From JAJDTQ01 sp965204235 (GTDB lineage: Bacteria > Desulfobacterota > Binatia > UBA9968 > JAJDTQ01): a DNA stretch of 64,000 bases. This document shows, piece by piece, positions 16,796 to 26,465 of the stretch. The position numbers were made by a program, and so were the translations under genes. The first letter of the stretch is position 1, and each line of letters starts with the position of its first letter. The DNA lies in the NCBI GenBank assembly GCA_965204235.1, contig OZ241979.1, positions 2,046,001 to 2,110,000 on the forward strand, read 5' to 3'. Under the pieces are notes generated by a model. The model ran no database searches. It was given only the letters and a program-made list of their open reading frames with translations, and was not told where the DNA came from.

Positions 16796-17692
16796 CTACT
16801 CGAAGACGCCCATGGCCGTCAGGACCCCGATGACGTCGTCGTCGGTGTTCCTTTCGGCCACGTAGAGCGCGGTGCGGACGCCCCGACCGCGGCATGCGTC
16901 CGCCAGCTCCCGGATCCGCTCGTCCAACGCTTCCCTATACCGGCGGCGCGCCTCCCCGTTCCACCGGAGGGGCATCTCGGCCCCCGTTTCGCTGTCCTGC
17001 ACCATGAGCGCGCCCTCGGCAAAGGGCGGGTCCAGCTCCGCGGCGCTCAGGACCTGGAGCGCGGTGACGTCGAACCCGGCCGCCTGGAGCGCCCGGAAAC
17101 CCTGTCGGCAGTCCTCCGCTTCCATCAGGAAGTCGGAGACCACCACCGCCTTGCCGGGACGGTGGATGCCCCGAAGATGGCGGCCGATGGCCGCGGGCAG
17201 GCGCAACGCGCCCTCGGGAGCGGACCCGTCCACGAAGGCGTGCGCCTCCATGATGCTGCGGCGCCCGCGGAACAAGGGCGACGCGAGCCCCGGGGCGGAG
17301 TCCTGCAGGATATGGAAGCGGACGCCGTCGCCGTTGGCCAGGACCGCGTAGGCCAGGGCCAGGGCCACGCGGCAGGCCGGGGTGAACTTCTCCGCCTGCG
17401 AGGGGAACCGCATGGAGGCGCTGGCGTCCAGGAAGATGTGTACGGAGAGGTCCGCCTCTTCCCGGAACACTTTGACGTAGAGGCGGTCGGTCCGGGCCAG
17501 CAGGCTCCAGTCGAGATACCGGAGGTCGTCGCCCGGAGCGTACTTCCGGTAATCGGCGAACTCCAGGCCCGCGCCCGGGCGCGCCCCGGTATGCCGACCC
17601 GGACCATGACCCGGCGCCTGCTTGCGCGCCGCCCGCAGCCTCATGCCTTCGAGACGGGCGAGCAACTCGGGAGTGAAAGGGGCCGGCAGCAT
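16796..17692 (-). CDS. DUF58 domain protein of the MoxR operon
   Basis: The 298 residues carry the DUF58 hallmark EFADYRKYAPGDDLRYLDWS followed by a VWA-type fold with FLDASASM. There is no membrane segment, so it is likely cytoplasmic and interacts with MoxR. The start is uncertain: ATG 17692 (MLPAPFTPELLARLEGM) is chosen, and a GTG at 17701 would add three residues. It lies 39 bp after moxR and one base before the BatA-like gene. Confidence 0.88.
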   Translation of the reverse strand: MLPAPFTPELLARLEGMRLRAARKQAPGHGPGRHTGARPGAGLEFADYRKYAPGDDLRYLDWSLLARTDRLYVKVFREEADLSVHIFLDASASMRFPSQAEKFTPACRVALALAYAVLANGDGVRFHILQDSAPGLASPLFRGRRSIMEAHAFVDGSAPEGALRLPAAIGRHLRGIHRPGKAVVVSDFLMEAEDCRQGFRALQAAGFDVTALQVLSAAELDPPFAEGALMVQDSETGAEMPLRWNGEARRRYREALDERIRELADACRGRGVRTALYVAERNTDDDVIGVLTAMGVFE

Positions 17693-17731
17693 CTCAACCA
17701 CACGGGGTATCGAAGGTCCGAAGGCGGAGGG

Positions 17732-18763
<1,032 letters not shown>

Positions 18764-18766
18764 GCG

Positions 18767-20125
18767 TCACTCGATCAGTCGTCCGTATTCCAACGGCAGC
18801 CGCTGCTTCTCTGCCGCCAGCTCGGGAGGCCGCCGCCGCGGCAGCGGCGCGTTGGCGAACGGGACCGCGGCGGCAACGTCCGAACCCGGGGCAGATCCCC
18901 GTGGGGCGCCGACGGCCGGCGCTCTCGGCAGCATGACCGTGACGAAACGCGCTCCTTCCGGCCCGTCCGCGCCGCCCTTGCCGGGCGGATGGAACCGGTC
19001 TGCCTCCCTTCCCGGCGCGCTGCCGCGGCCCCGGGGAGCGCCGCCCCTCCGGCCGCTCGATCCCTTGCCACTTGAAAGGTCCCTTGGCCAACTCGACGCG
19101 GGGACGCCGTCCCTTCGGCCGCTCGCTCCCTTCGCAAGCGGGTCCTGTCCCCGCGAGGTTCGCTCCTTCCCCGCCGCCCAACCCGCGCCGCGCCTGCCGG
19201 CAACCCGCGGACCCGGCGAACCTCCCCCGCCTCCGTGTCCATGTACCCGTTCGCCGCCCTTTCCGTGCGTCCGAGCCACCGCGTCCGAGCCGCCTGCCGG
19301 TACGGGCGTTCGCGCCATCGCGCCTGGGCTGTCCGCCGGTTTGGGCATTCGCGCCATCATGTCCGGGCTGTCTGCCGGTCCTGGCTCCACTGTCGCGGCG
19401 TTCCCCACTCCCGCGGGAACCTGCCCTTGCGCCCCCCGGCCGTCCCCGCCATCCCCGCGCGCCGGACCACTCGCCTGTTCGTCGTCCGTAACCGCGGCGA
19501 ACCCGCCCTCCACCCGACGCCACAGGCCGACCGCGCCGGCCTTCACGTTCCGGGCGATCCCCTGCAACCGGGACTGCGCCGAACGCCCCGCCGCGGCGAC
19601 GCTGGAGCCGGGCGTGGACGGCGGCGGGCCTCCCAGCGACAGGTGGACCAGCACCGCCAATGCGCCGCAAGTCAACAACGAACCCAGGACGCCCCGCCCC
19701 ATCCGGTAGGGAAAGTCCCTGCCCGGATCGAGGCTGCCGCTCAGGGCCGAAACCTGCTCCCCCAACCGGGCGACGAACGCGGGATGCGACCGGGCCCGGT
19801 CGAGGGTCATCCAGGTGAGGAAACGTTCGTCCGCCCCCGTGTGCTCGTCGAGCAGGCTGGCGACCTCATGGGACGACGGCTGCCCGAGACCGGGGCGGGA
19901 CAACGCCGCCAGAGCTGCGCCGCCGGCCGCTGCGAGGACGAACACCACCGATGCAGGCCCGGCCAGTTCATGGGCAACGAGCGCGGCGCACAGGTAGGCA
20001 ACGACGCCGAGGGGCGGAAGCACCGCCAGAAGGCGACCCCAGACCCTGTGACGGCGCAGCCGCCGACGCAGCCGCCGGACCGTCCGTTCGGGTGACGCCG
20101 CGTCCCGTGGAGGGAGCCTGCCCAT
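18767..20125 (-). CDS. Membrane protein with long low-complexity tail, first gene of MoxR operon
   Basis: The 452 residues include two N-terminal membrane helices (about 30-50 and 55-73) and a third near 148-165. The conserved DEHTGADERFLTWMTLDRAR lies between them, as in the DUF4175-like proteins that often head such operons. From about residue 165 the protein is Gly/Arg/Pro/Ala-rich. It contains three imperfect 13-residue repeats (PADSPDMMARM, PADSPGAMART, PAGGSDAVART) and paired SSGRRGGAPR-like units. No enzyme motif is seen. Coding is supported by the conserved N terminus and the operon position; the repetitive part could be variable. Confidence 0.7.
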   Translation of the reverse strand: MGRLPPRDAASPERTVRRLRRRLRRHRVWGRLLAVLPPLGVVAYLCAALVAHELAGPASVVFVLAAAGGAALAALSRPGLGQPSSHEVASLLDEHTGADERFLTWMTLDRARSHPAFVARLGEQVSALSGSLDPGRDFPYRMGRGVLGSLLTCGALAVLVHLSLGGPPPSTPGSSVAAAGRSAQSRLQGIARNVKAGAVGLWRRVEGGFAAVTDDEQASGPARGDGGDGRGAQGQVPAGVGNAATVEPGPADSPDMMARMPKPADSPGAMARTPVPAGGSDAVARTHGKGGERVHGHGGGGGSPGPRVAGRRGAGWAAGKERTSRGQDPLAKGASGRRDGVPASSWPRDLSSGKGSSGRRGGAPRGRGSAPGREADRFHPPGKGGADGPEGARFVTVMLPRAPAVGAPRGSAPGSDVAAAVPFANAPLPRRRPPELAAEKQRLPLEYGRLIE

Positions 20126-20180
20126 GGTCTATAGGAACCTCCGATCCATTCTGGCTTGAGGCGCCTCTCCCTATGGGAAA

Positions 20181-20312
20181 GCGCGTCCTTCGACTTCGCT
20201 TCGCTACGCTCAGGACGAACGGAGATCTTCGACGCTACGCTTCCTTCGACTCCGCTATGTGACGCTTCCTTCGACTTTGCTACGCTCAGGACGAACGGGG
20301 CAATTGTTCAGG
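20181..20312. repeat. REP-A array (one full and two partial copies)
   Basis: A full reverse-oriented REP-A unit at about 20181-20222 is followed by two shortened units, ending with the CAATTGTTCAG arm near 20312. The rest of the 245-bp gap between the MoxR operon and mltG shows nothing else. Confidence 0.85.
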
Positions 20313-20370
20313 GTTTTCTATAACAGCAGGCGTGCGGCGCCAGGAAGCACGCGGCGCGCCGGCCGATGGC

Positions 20371-21393
20371 TCATGGCTTCGCCGACGCCCGCGCGCGGCG
20401 GTTCCGCTGGTACTTGGCGACGGCCCGGTTGTGCTCCCGGAGACTGTGGGAGAAATGGTGGCTGCCGTCGTTCCTGGAGACGAAATACAGGTACTCGACG
20501 TCGGCCGGGAAGAGCGCTGCGGTCATGGCGGCCCGACCGGGGTTGGCGATGGGACCGGGGGGCAGGCCCCGGATCCGGTAGGTGTTGTAGGGGTCGGGGC
20601 GACGGAGGTGGCGGCGCGTGAGGTTGCCGTCGAAGTCCTCCAGGCCGTATATGACCGTCGGGTCGCTCTGAAGGCGCATGCCCCGCTTCAAGCGGTTGTG
20701 GAAGACCGCGGAGACCAGTGGGAACTCGTCAACCGGGCCGCCTTCCTTCTCGATGATGGACGCCAGGGTGACCGCCTCGTGCCGGGTCATGCCCAGCTCC
20801 CGCGCCCGCGCTTCCATTTCCGGAGTGAACGTGTCCTCGAACTCCGTGAACATGGTCTTGACCATCTCTTCTTCCGTGGCGAGCACGCGGAAATGGTAGG
20901 TGGAGGGGAACAGGTAGCCCTCCAGGCTCCCGGTCCGGAGGGAGGCCAGGAGGGCCGGCTCGCTCACCGCCGCGGCGAACCTCTCCGGCGCTGCCAGTCC
21001 CCTGCGCGCCAGGAGCCGTCCGACCTGCCGGACGGTGAAGCCTTCGGGGACCGTGACCTTGTGGAAGACGGTCCGGCCGCGCACGAGCCCGTCGAGCACC
21101 GCCGCGGGCGACACCGCCCCCTCGAAGCGGTAGATGCCGCGGTGCACCCTGGTGTCGAGTCCGCGAAGCCGGGCCCACAACGCGAACATCCGCGGCTGCG
21201 AGACAAGGCCCTCCCGGTGGAGCTCGCGGGCCACCGCGGTGAACGTGTCGCCGCGCCGCACTTCGATTTCCACCACCTTCGAGTGGCCTTGACGGGGGGT
21301 CAGGAGGAACCCGGACACGTATGCGACCGGCAGCAGCGCCGCGGCAAGGAGCAGACCTCCGACAAGGAGAACGTTCCGACTGGTCCGTGACAT
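20371..21393 (-). CDS. mltG: Endolytic murein transglycosylase MltG
   Basis: This single-pass inner-membrane enzyme cleaves nascent peptidoglycan glycan strands and helps set chain length. Residues 8-25 form the membrane anchor and a LysM-like segment follows (VEIEVRRGDTFTAVARELHR). The YceG/MltG domain has LEGYLFPSTYHF, the catalytic Glu in LASIIEKEGG, RLQSDPTVIYGL and YNTYRIRGLPPGPIANPG. The length is 340 residues from ATG 21393. ATGs at 21450 and 21471 are possible but add an unconserved tail, and none of the three has a clear ribosome site. The C terminus is basic. Confidence 0.93.
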   Translation of the reverse strand: MSRTSRNVLLVGGLLLAAALLPVAYVSGFLLTPRQGHSKVVEIEVRRGDTFTAVARELHREGLVSQPRMFALWARLRGLDTRVHRGIYRFEGAVSPAAVLDGLVRGRTVFHKVTVPEGFTVRQVGRLLARRGLAAPERFAAAVSEPALLASLRTGSLEGYLFPSTYHFRVLATEEEMVKTMFTEFEDTFTPEMEARARELGMTRHEAVTLASIIEKEGGPVDEFPLVSAVFHNRLKRGMRLQSDPTVIYGLEDFDGNLTRRHLRRPDPYNTYRIRGLPPGPIANPGRAAMTAALFPADVEYLYFVSRNDGSHHFSHSLREHNRAVAKYQRNRRARASAKP

Positions 21394-21517
21394 GCGGTCA
21401 GGGGCAGACGCACATGCGACGTCGGCAGGGTGCGGCGACGAGGCTGTCATGGGCGGGAGCGAACGAACCATTTCCCATTGGTAATCACGGATCCTCGATT
21501 CCTTCTCCTTGCAGCCG

Positions 21518-22087
21518 TCAGTTGTCGGTCACGTTCACCCTCATCCACCCTTCGATCTGCTTGAGGAAACCGGAGAACGGGTCCGTTCCCGGCGAGTCCA
21601 CGAAATAGGCCTTGTGCATGTAATCGAGCGCACCGGAGAAGTACTCGAACTTCTCGGAGAGCTCCTGGAACAGCAGGAAGCCGGTGCGGTAGAGGGAGAG
21701 ATCGACTTCGGACACCTTCCAGTAGGAACGGCTGCCCTCCTTCAGGTAGTAGTCCAGGTAGCCGCCGCGCTCGACGTACGAACGAAAGATCCCGCTCATG
21801 AACAGGGTATAGTCTCCCAGGTACTTGCGCAGCCGCCTTTCCTGCATCAGGGGGTTCCCGCCCGAGGCCGTCTCCTCGTCCGCGGCCAACATCTCCACCA
21901 CGCTGTCCAGCTTGTGGTTCCTGCGGGAGCGCACTCGGTACAGGCGGTCGCTCCGGGCGAACTCGGTCAACACTTCGGCCACGTAGCCGGTCACTTCGGA
22001 GTCGCGGATGCCCAGCTCCCCGAAGCATCGCCGGGTCATGTCGAGAAAGAAACTCTGCATCCGGTCCTTCGAAAGGATCTTCGGCAT
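21518..22087 (-). CDS. Conserved hypothetical protein, 189 aa
   Basis: This is a soluble, mostly helical protein with no signal peptide, starting MPKILSKDRMQSFFLDMTRR. Aromatic-rich segments (YLGDYTLFMSGIFRSYVERG, YWKVSEVDLSLYRTGFLLFQ) and the phrase ALDYMHKAYFVDS look conserved rather than random. It resembles a hypothetical family seen in environmental delta-proteobacterial genomes, but I cannot name it. A GGTGGGA site precedes the ATG. It lies downstream of the repeat near 22180 and upstream of mltG on the same strand with a gap of about 120 bp, so the two may be co-transcribed. Confidence 0.75.
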   Translation of the reverse strand: MPKILSKDRMQSFFLDMTRRCFGELGIRDSEVTGYVAEVLTEFARSDRLYRVRSRRNHKLDSVVEMLAADEETASGGNPLMQERRLRKYLGDYTLFMSGIFRSYVERGGYLDYYLKEGSRSYWKVSEVDLSLYRTGFLLFQELSEKFEYFSGALDYMHKAYFVDSPGTDPFSGFLKQIEGWMRVNVTDN

Positions 22088-22168
22088 GGTCCCACCCCGT
22101 CGGAGAGTATGCCACCAGCAAACGGGGAGATGTCAACCCTGCCGCCGCAAAGTCAATGTATCCGGCTC

Positions 22169-22262
22169 TGAACAACTACCTCCGTTCGTCCTGAGCACAT
22201 CGCAGTGAAGTCATCTCCGTTCGTCCTGAGCGTAGCGAAGCGAAGTCGAAGGACGCGCTCTC
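22169..22262. repeat. REP-A array (two copies)
   Basis: Two direct forward REP-A units follow one another: a degraded one (CTCCGTTCGTCCTGAGC, then diverged) and a complete one ending GAAGGACGCGCTCTCC. They lie between the divergent hypothetical gene and thiD. Confidence 0.85.
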
Positions 22263-22367
22263 CCACAGGGAGAGGGAACTCCGGCTTCGTGTCAGGAGGC
22301 GGAAGGGGGCAACGGGTTGACCATACATCCCGCGGCCCGTAACCTGCGGAGGCTCGGGGGCACTTCC

Positions 22368-23174
22368 GTGACGATCTACAAGGCGCTTACCATCGCGGGC
22401 TCCGATTCGGGCGCCGGGGCCGGCCTCCAGGCGGACCTGAAGACCTTTGCGGCCCTGGGAGTGTACGGCGCCTCGGTGGTGACCGCGGTCACCGCCCAGA
22501 ACACCACCGGCGTGGCCCGGGTCCTGGAGACCCCGGCGTCGCTGGTGGCCGCCCAGATCGACGCCGTCATGGACGACATCGGCGCCCACGCGGTCAAGAC
22601 CGGCATGCTCGCCAACGCCCGCATCATCCGCACGGTGGCCGACAGGGTCGAGCGGCACGGAGTCGAGCGTCTGGTGGTGGACCCGGTCATGGTGGCCAAG
22701 GGGGGGCGCGCGCTCCTGCGGCCCGAGGCGGTGGAGACGTTGCGGACCCGCCTGTTGCCGCTGGCCGCGGTGGTCACTCCCAACCTCCCCGAGGCGCAAG
22801 CGCTGACGGGCGTGGAGGGAACCGGCCCGCGCGCCGTCAGGGAGATGGCCAGGCGCATGGTCGATATGGGCGCGAGAAGCGCGGTGGTCAAGGGGGGCCA
22901 CCGACGAGGCCCCGCAACCGACGTCCTCTACGACGGCTCGGCGTTCCACGAGTTCCCCGCCCCGCGCATACGCACCCCCCACACCCACGGCACCGGCTGC
23001 ACCTATTCTGCGGCCCTCGCCTGCGGCCTGGCCCGGAACAAGCCCCTGGAGACCGCGGTCGCCGACGCCAAGGAGTTCGTTACCCGGGCCATCCGCCAAG
23101 CCTTCGCCATCGGCGCCGGGCACAGCCCGGTTCACCACTTCCACGGCTACTGGACCGGGGACCGCGGCCGTTGA
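22368..23174 (+). CDS. thiD: Hydroxymethylpyrimidine / phosphomethylpyrimidine kinase
   Basis: This ribokinase-fold kinase phosphorylates HMP and HMP-P for thiamine synthesis. The GTG at 22368 gives MTIYKALTIAGSDSGAGAGL, the normal ThiD N terminus, and a TTG at 22317 is a weaker alternative. Other landmarks are VVTAVTAQNTTGV, VVDPVMVAKGG, TPNLPEAQAL and the anion-hole/catalytic HTHGTGCTYSAALA. The length is 268 residues. I see no TPP-riboswitch thi box in the leader, which is mostly REP-A. It stands alone with no other thiamine gene nearby. Confidence 0.93.
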   Translation: MTIYKALTIAGSDSGAGAGLQADLKTFAALGVYGASVVTAVTAQNTTGVARVLETPASLVAAQIDAVMDDIGAHAVKTGMLANARIIRTVADRVERHGVERLVVDPVMVAKGGRALLRPEAVETLRTRLLPLAAVVTPNLPEAQALTGVEGTGPRAVREMARRMVDMGARSAVVKGGHRRGPATDVLYDGSAFHEFPAPRIRTPHTHGTGCTYSAALACGLARNKPLETAVADAKEFVTRAIRQAFAIGAGHSPVHHFHGYWTGDRGR

Positions 23175-23198
23175 CCGTCGAACCGTTCCTCTCGGCCG

Positions 23199-23560
23199 TC
23201 ACTGGTAGTCGGCCAGCGCCTCGGGGAATTCGGCGTCGTGGAAGATCAGGCGGAAGGCGCCCTTCGCCGGTCCGTCGTGGATCTGCATCCGGCCCACGTG
23301 GAACGCCCGCTCCAGCGTTTCCAGCACCTTGCGCTTATAGACGGTGTCCGGATTGTCGCGCAGGTGCTCGCCCTTGGTCTCGAACACCAGCAGGTGCGGC
23401 TTGCCCGCGCTCCTGCCGGCCATGGCGATGAAGTCGGGATAGATGCGCTCCCGCCGCCAGCCGCGCAGGTGGTACTCGCCCTGCTGGCGGACGGCCACCC
23501 TGTGCCACCAGCGCAGCGCCTTCTGTTCGTCGAGGTAGCAAGCGAAACGGCGCTCCCCTG
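23199..23560 (-). pseudogene. C-terminal remnant of a type III restriction (Res) / DEAD-helicase subunit
   Basis: The minus-strand frame reads YLDEQKALRWWHRVAVRQQG, GWRRERIYPDFIAMAG and LLVFETKGEHLRDNPDTVYK, ending FHDAEFPEALADYQ. This is the C-terminal end, including the nuclease-like PDF...ETKG motif, of the Res subunits of type III systems. The 5' part (helicase motor, usually 700 residues or more) is gone. The sequence joins an unrelated transposase N terminus near 23560. It lies just after thiD, convergent. Confidence 0.85.
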
Positions 23561-23574
23561 CTCCGGTACAACGC

Positions 23575-23718
23575 CAGCCAGCGAAACACCGTGCGCAGGT
23601 TCACTCCCATGGCCGCCGCCACTTCGGTCGGCTCCGACCCCGCTTCCAGGCTCACAATCCCTCACCGTCGCAATTCCGTCAACGTCCGATGATCCAGTTT
23701 TCGTCCGTCCGTGTTCAT
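23575..23718 (-). pseudogene. IS630-type transposase N-terminal fragment
   Basis: ATG 23718 begins MNTDGRKLDHRTLTELRR, then an in-frame TGA, then SLEAGSEPTEVAAAMGVNLR and TVFRWLALYRSRG. This is the helix-turn-helix N terminus of IS630-family transposases. The DDE catalytic part is absent, and the fragment is joined to the Res remnant. No inverted ends can be recognised. Confidence 0.8.
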
Positions 23719-23755
23719 GGCCCGCTACCATACCACCCTCTTCGTTCGATGGCAA

Positions 23756-24071
23756 CTACAATCGGAACTTTAATATGTCCAGGTTGTATTCGTTGAGCCG
23801 CATGACGGAGGTCGTCACTTCTGGCGAGAAGCCGGCGGATGCCAGAACGATACGGACTTTCTGTCCAACCTCGTTTTCACGAGGTTCATCCCGTTCAAGA
23901 AACTCCAGGAGTGCTGTTTTTGCATCTTTCTTCTGGGAATGATTCTTATTGAGATAGTTCGATCTTGTGTTTGAGAAGGTTCTGCCCCTCCCGCTCCTTC
24001 AAATCCTGTTGGTCAAAAGTCGTTTTTTCAACTCTACTGATTTTGTCGTCGTGGATGTGGTCTATCGGCAT
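23756..24071 (-). pseudogene. PD-(D/E)XK endonuclease-like (DUF91-type) gene with internal deletion
   Basis: A perfect AGGAGG site precedes ATG 24071. The start MPIDHIHDDKISRVEKTTFD followed by LKEREGQNLLKHKIELS is the N terminus of a common nuclease-fold family that normally has about 300 residues. At 23946 the frame stops. The next frame continues AKTALLEFLERDEPRENEVG, QKVRIVLASAGFSPEVTTSV and MRLNEYNLDILKFRL, which is the family's C-terminal half. The middle, holding the catalytic D and E-x-K, is deleted with a frameshift. This is the third internally deleted nuclease-related gene in the window. Confidence 0.85.
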
Positions 24072-24324
24072 GGGGACTCCTCCTGGTTGCGCGTTTCTCA
24101 ACCACTTTCCTTGCCGTACCCATCCTTGTGCGCAAGAGGTAGCGATGTAGGATGGTCGGACCTTCCGGATGGAGGCTTGCAATATGCGGCCAACATTGCT
24201 TTATACGGTGTGGGTCTAGTGGGCGTTCCCTTGTCACGACGGGGTCGAGACACCCAGGGGGCGCACACTCCACGCACGCGGAGAAGATCCCTCGCTCCGC
24301 GGCCGCAGGCAGGAGACGACGTAC
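24072..24324. other. Intergenic leader upstream of ilvD
   Basis: This is about 250 bp between divergent genes. It is AT-richer at 24100-24220 and probably carries both promoters. I see no hairpin-plus-leader-peptide arrangement that would suggest attenuation of ilvD. Confidence 0.4.
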
Positions 24325-25998
24325 ATGGCGGAACCACTGAATCGACGCAGCCGGGTCATTACCCAGGGGCCGGACCGGGCGCCGTCCCGGGCCATGCTCA
24401 AGGCGGTGGGGTTGACGGACGAGGACCTGGATCGGCCGCTGGTGGGGGTGGCCAACACGTGGATCGAGGTGATGCCGTGCAACTTCCACCTGCGCCGGTT
24501 GTCGGCGCGGGTCAAGGAGGGCATACGCGCGGCCGGGGGCACGCCCATCGAGTTCAACACGGTGGCGGTCTCCGACGGCGTCTCCATGGGCACCGAAGGG
24601 ATGAAGGCGTCCCTCATCAGCCGCGAGGTCATCGCCGACTCCATCGAGCTGGTGACCCGCGGACACCTGTTCGACGCGGTGGTCGCCCTTTCCGGCTGCG
24701 ACAAGACCATACCGGGCACGGTGATGGCGCTGGCGCGGCTGGACCTGCCGTCGCTGATGCTCTACGGCGGGTCCATCATGCCGGGGCGGTTCCAGGGCCG
24801 CGACGTGACCATCCAGGACGTGTTCGAGGGCGTGGGCGCCCACGCGGCCAGGAAGATGACCGACGCGGAGCTCCTCGACCTCGAGAGCCATGCCTGCCCG
24901 GGTCCGGGGGCCTGCGGCGGACAGTTCACCGCCAACACCATGGCCACCGCCTTCGAGGTCCTGGGGATCTCCCCCATCGGCACGGCGAGCGTGCCGGCCA
25001 TGGACGACCGGAAGGACGACGCAGCCTTCCGCGCCGGGGAAATGGTCATGGAGCTCCTGAAGAAGGGCTTGACCGCGCGGCAGGTCATCACCCGGCCCGC
25101 GCTGGAGAACGCCGTTGCCGCGGTGGCGGCCACCGGCGGCTCCACCAACGGCGTGCTGCACCTGCTCGGGGTGGCGCGCGAGGCGGAGGTGGAGTTGCGC
25201 ATCGACGACTTCGACCGCATCAGCTCCCGGACCCCGTTGATCGCGGACCTGAAGCCCGGCGGCCGGTTCGTGGCCAACGACCTCTACCACGCCGGCGGCG
25301 TTCCCCTGGTGGCGCGCCGGCTGCTGGACGCGGGCCGGCTGGACGGCGACTGCATGACGGTCACCGGGCGCACCCTCGGGGAGGAAGTCCGGGACGTGGA
25401 AGAGACCCCCGGACAGGAGGTGGTGCGGCCGGTGTCGGCGCCGCTGAAGCCCACGGGCGGACTCGTGATCCTCAGGGGCAACCTGGCCCCGGAAGGGTGC
25501 GTGGTGAAGGTGGCGGGCCACGAGCGCAAGCTGCACCGGGGTCCCGCGCGGGTGTTCGACCGGGAGGAAGACTCCTTCCGGGCGGTGCAGAACGGCGAGA
25601 TCCGGGAGGGCGACGTGGTGGTGATCCGTTACGAGGGCCCCGTGGGCGGCCCGGGCATGCGCGAGATGCTGGGGGTGACCGCAGCCCTGGTGGGGGCCGG
25701 GCTGGGCGAGTCCGTGGCGCTCCTCACCGACGGCCGGTTCTCGGGCGCCACCCACGGGCTCATGGCCGGCCACGTGGCGCCGGAGGCCGCCAGGGGCGGT
25801 CCCATCGCGGTGGTCCGGGACGGGGACGCCATCGTCTTCGACGTGGACGCCCGACGCCTGGACGTGGATGTCTCCGAGCAGGAGATGGACGCGCGCCTGC
25901 GCCGGTGGAGCGCGCCGGAGCCCCGCTACGCCAGCGGCGTCATGGCCAAGTATGCCCGTCTCGTGTCTTCGGCTTCCGAAGGCGCAGTGACGCGTTGA
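24325..25998 (+). CDS. ilvD: Dihydroxy-acid dehydratase
   Basis: This iron-sulfur dehydratase of valine, isoleucine and pantothenate synthesis converts 2,3-dihydroxy acids to 2-keto acids. It has 557 residues, the normal length. Cluster-binding cysteines are visible in SGCDKTIPG and SHACPGPGACGGQFTANTM, with GGSTNGVLHL and a C-terminal LLTDGRFSGATHGLMAGHV. The ATG is preceded only by weak purine-rich sequence. It is followed after 27 bp by the cupin gene and then by clpS and clpA, so the four may share a transcript. Confidence 0.96.
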   Translation: MAEPLNRRSRVITQGPDRAPSRAMLKAVGLTDEDLDRPLVGVANTWIEVMPCNFHLRRLSARVKEGIRAAGGTPIEFNTVAVSDGVSMGTEGMKASLISREVIADSIELVTRGHLFDAVVALSGCDKTIPGTVMALARLDLPSLMLYGGSIMPGRFQGRDVTIQDVFEGVGAHAARKMTDAELLDLESHACPGPGACGGQFTANTMATAFEVLGISPIGTASVPAMDDRKDDAAFRAGEMVMELLKKGLTARQVITRPALENAVAAVAATGGSTNGVLHLLGVAREAEVELRIDDFDRISSRTPLIADLKPGGRFVANDLYHAGGVPLVARRLLDAGRLDGDCMTVTGRTLGEEVRDVEETPGQEVVRPVSAPLKPTGGLVILRGNLAPEGCVVKVAGHERKLHRGPARVFDREEDSFRAVQNGEIREGDVVVIRYEGPVGGPGMREMLGVTAALVGAGLGESVALLTDGRFSGATHGLMAGHVAPEAARGGPIAVVRDGDAIVFDVDARRLDVDVSEQEMDARLRRWSAPEPRYASGVMAKYARLVSSASEGAVTR

Positions 25999-26025
25999 CT
26001 CGAAACCCATTCCACGGAGGTTGTC

Positions 26026-26433
26026 ATGGCCAAGTACAACAAGCTCTCCATGCCCATCAAGGACGTGAAGGACAAGGAGTTCCTGGCGCGCCGCCTGAAG
26101 TGCGAAGGGGTGGGCTTCGGGATCGTTCGCATCAAGCCGGGCAAGGGCGCGGAATACGTGCACCAGCACCGCGTGCAGGAGGAGGTGTTCATCACCCTCA
26201 AGGGTGACGGAACCATCATCCTGGACGGCCGCAGGATCCCCATGCCCGAGGGAACCATCGTCCGGGTCAGCCCGGAAGTCAACCGGGCCATCGGCAACGA
26301 CTCGAAGCGGGACGTGGTGTTCCTCATCATGGGCGGCGTCCCGCCCAAGGACTTCCCGCTGGGCAGCCGCACGCTCTTCGGCGACGGCATCCCCCATCGG
26401 GACAAGGTCCCGCGCTGGAATCCGGCCAAGTAG
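26026..26433 (+). CDS. Small cupin-domain protein
   Basis: The 135 residues form a single cupin barrel. The first metal motif is YVHQHRVQEEVFITLKGDGT (H, H, E) and the second has RVSPEVNRAIGNDSKRDVVF, in which the usual final His is not obvious. A good GGAGG site lies before the ATG. The substrate is unknown; such stand-alone cupins can be isomerases or metal-dependent dioxygenases. It lies between ilvD and clpS. Confidence 0.85.
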   Translation: MAKYNKLSMPIKDVKDKEFLARRLKCEGVGFGIVRIKPGKGAEYVHQHRVQEEVFITLKGDGTIILDGRRIPMPEGTIVRVSPEVNRAIGNDSKRDVVFLIMGGVPPKDFPLGSRTLFGDGIPHRDKVPRWNPAK

Positions 26434-26465
26434 GCGCGCGCCGGAGTCTTCGGGAGACCCACCTC

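Noticed and set aside
22263..22367. A TPP riboswitch before thiD
   Set aside because: No thi-box-like CTGAGA motif with paired stems is visible; the leader is short and mostly REP-A sequence.
24034..26397. A 787-codon minus-strand open frame across ilvD and the cupin gene
   Set aside because: It is antisense to well-supported genes, rich in His/Gly/Arg/Val with no domain signal, and results from strong third-position G+C.
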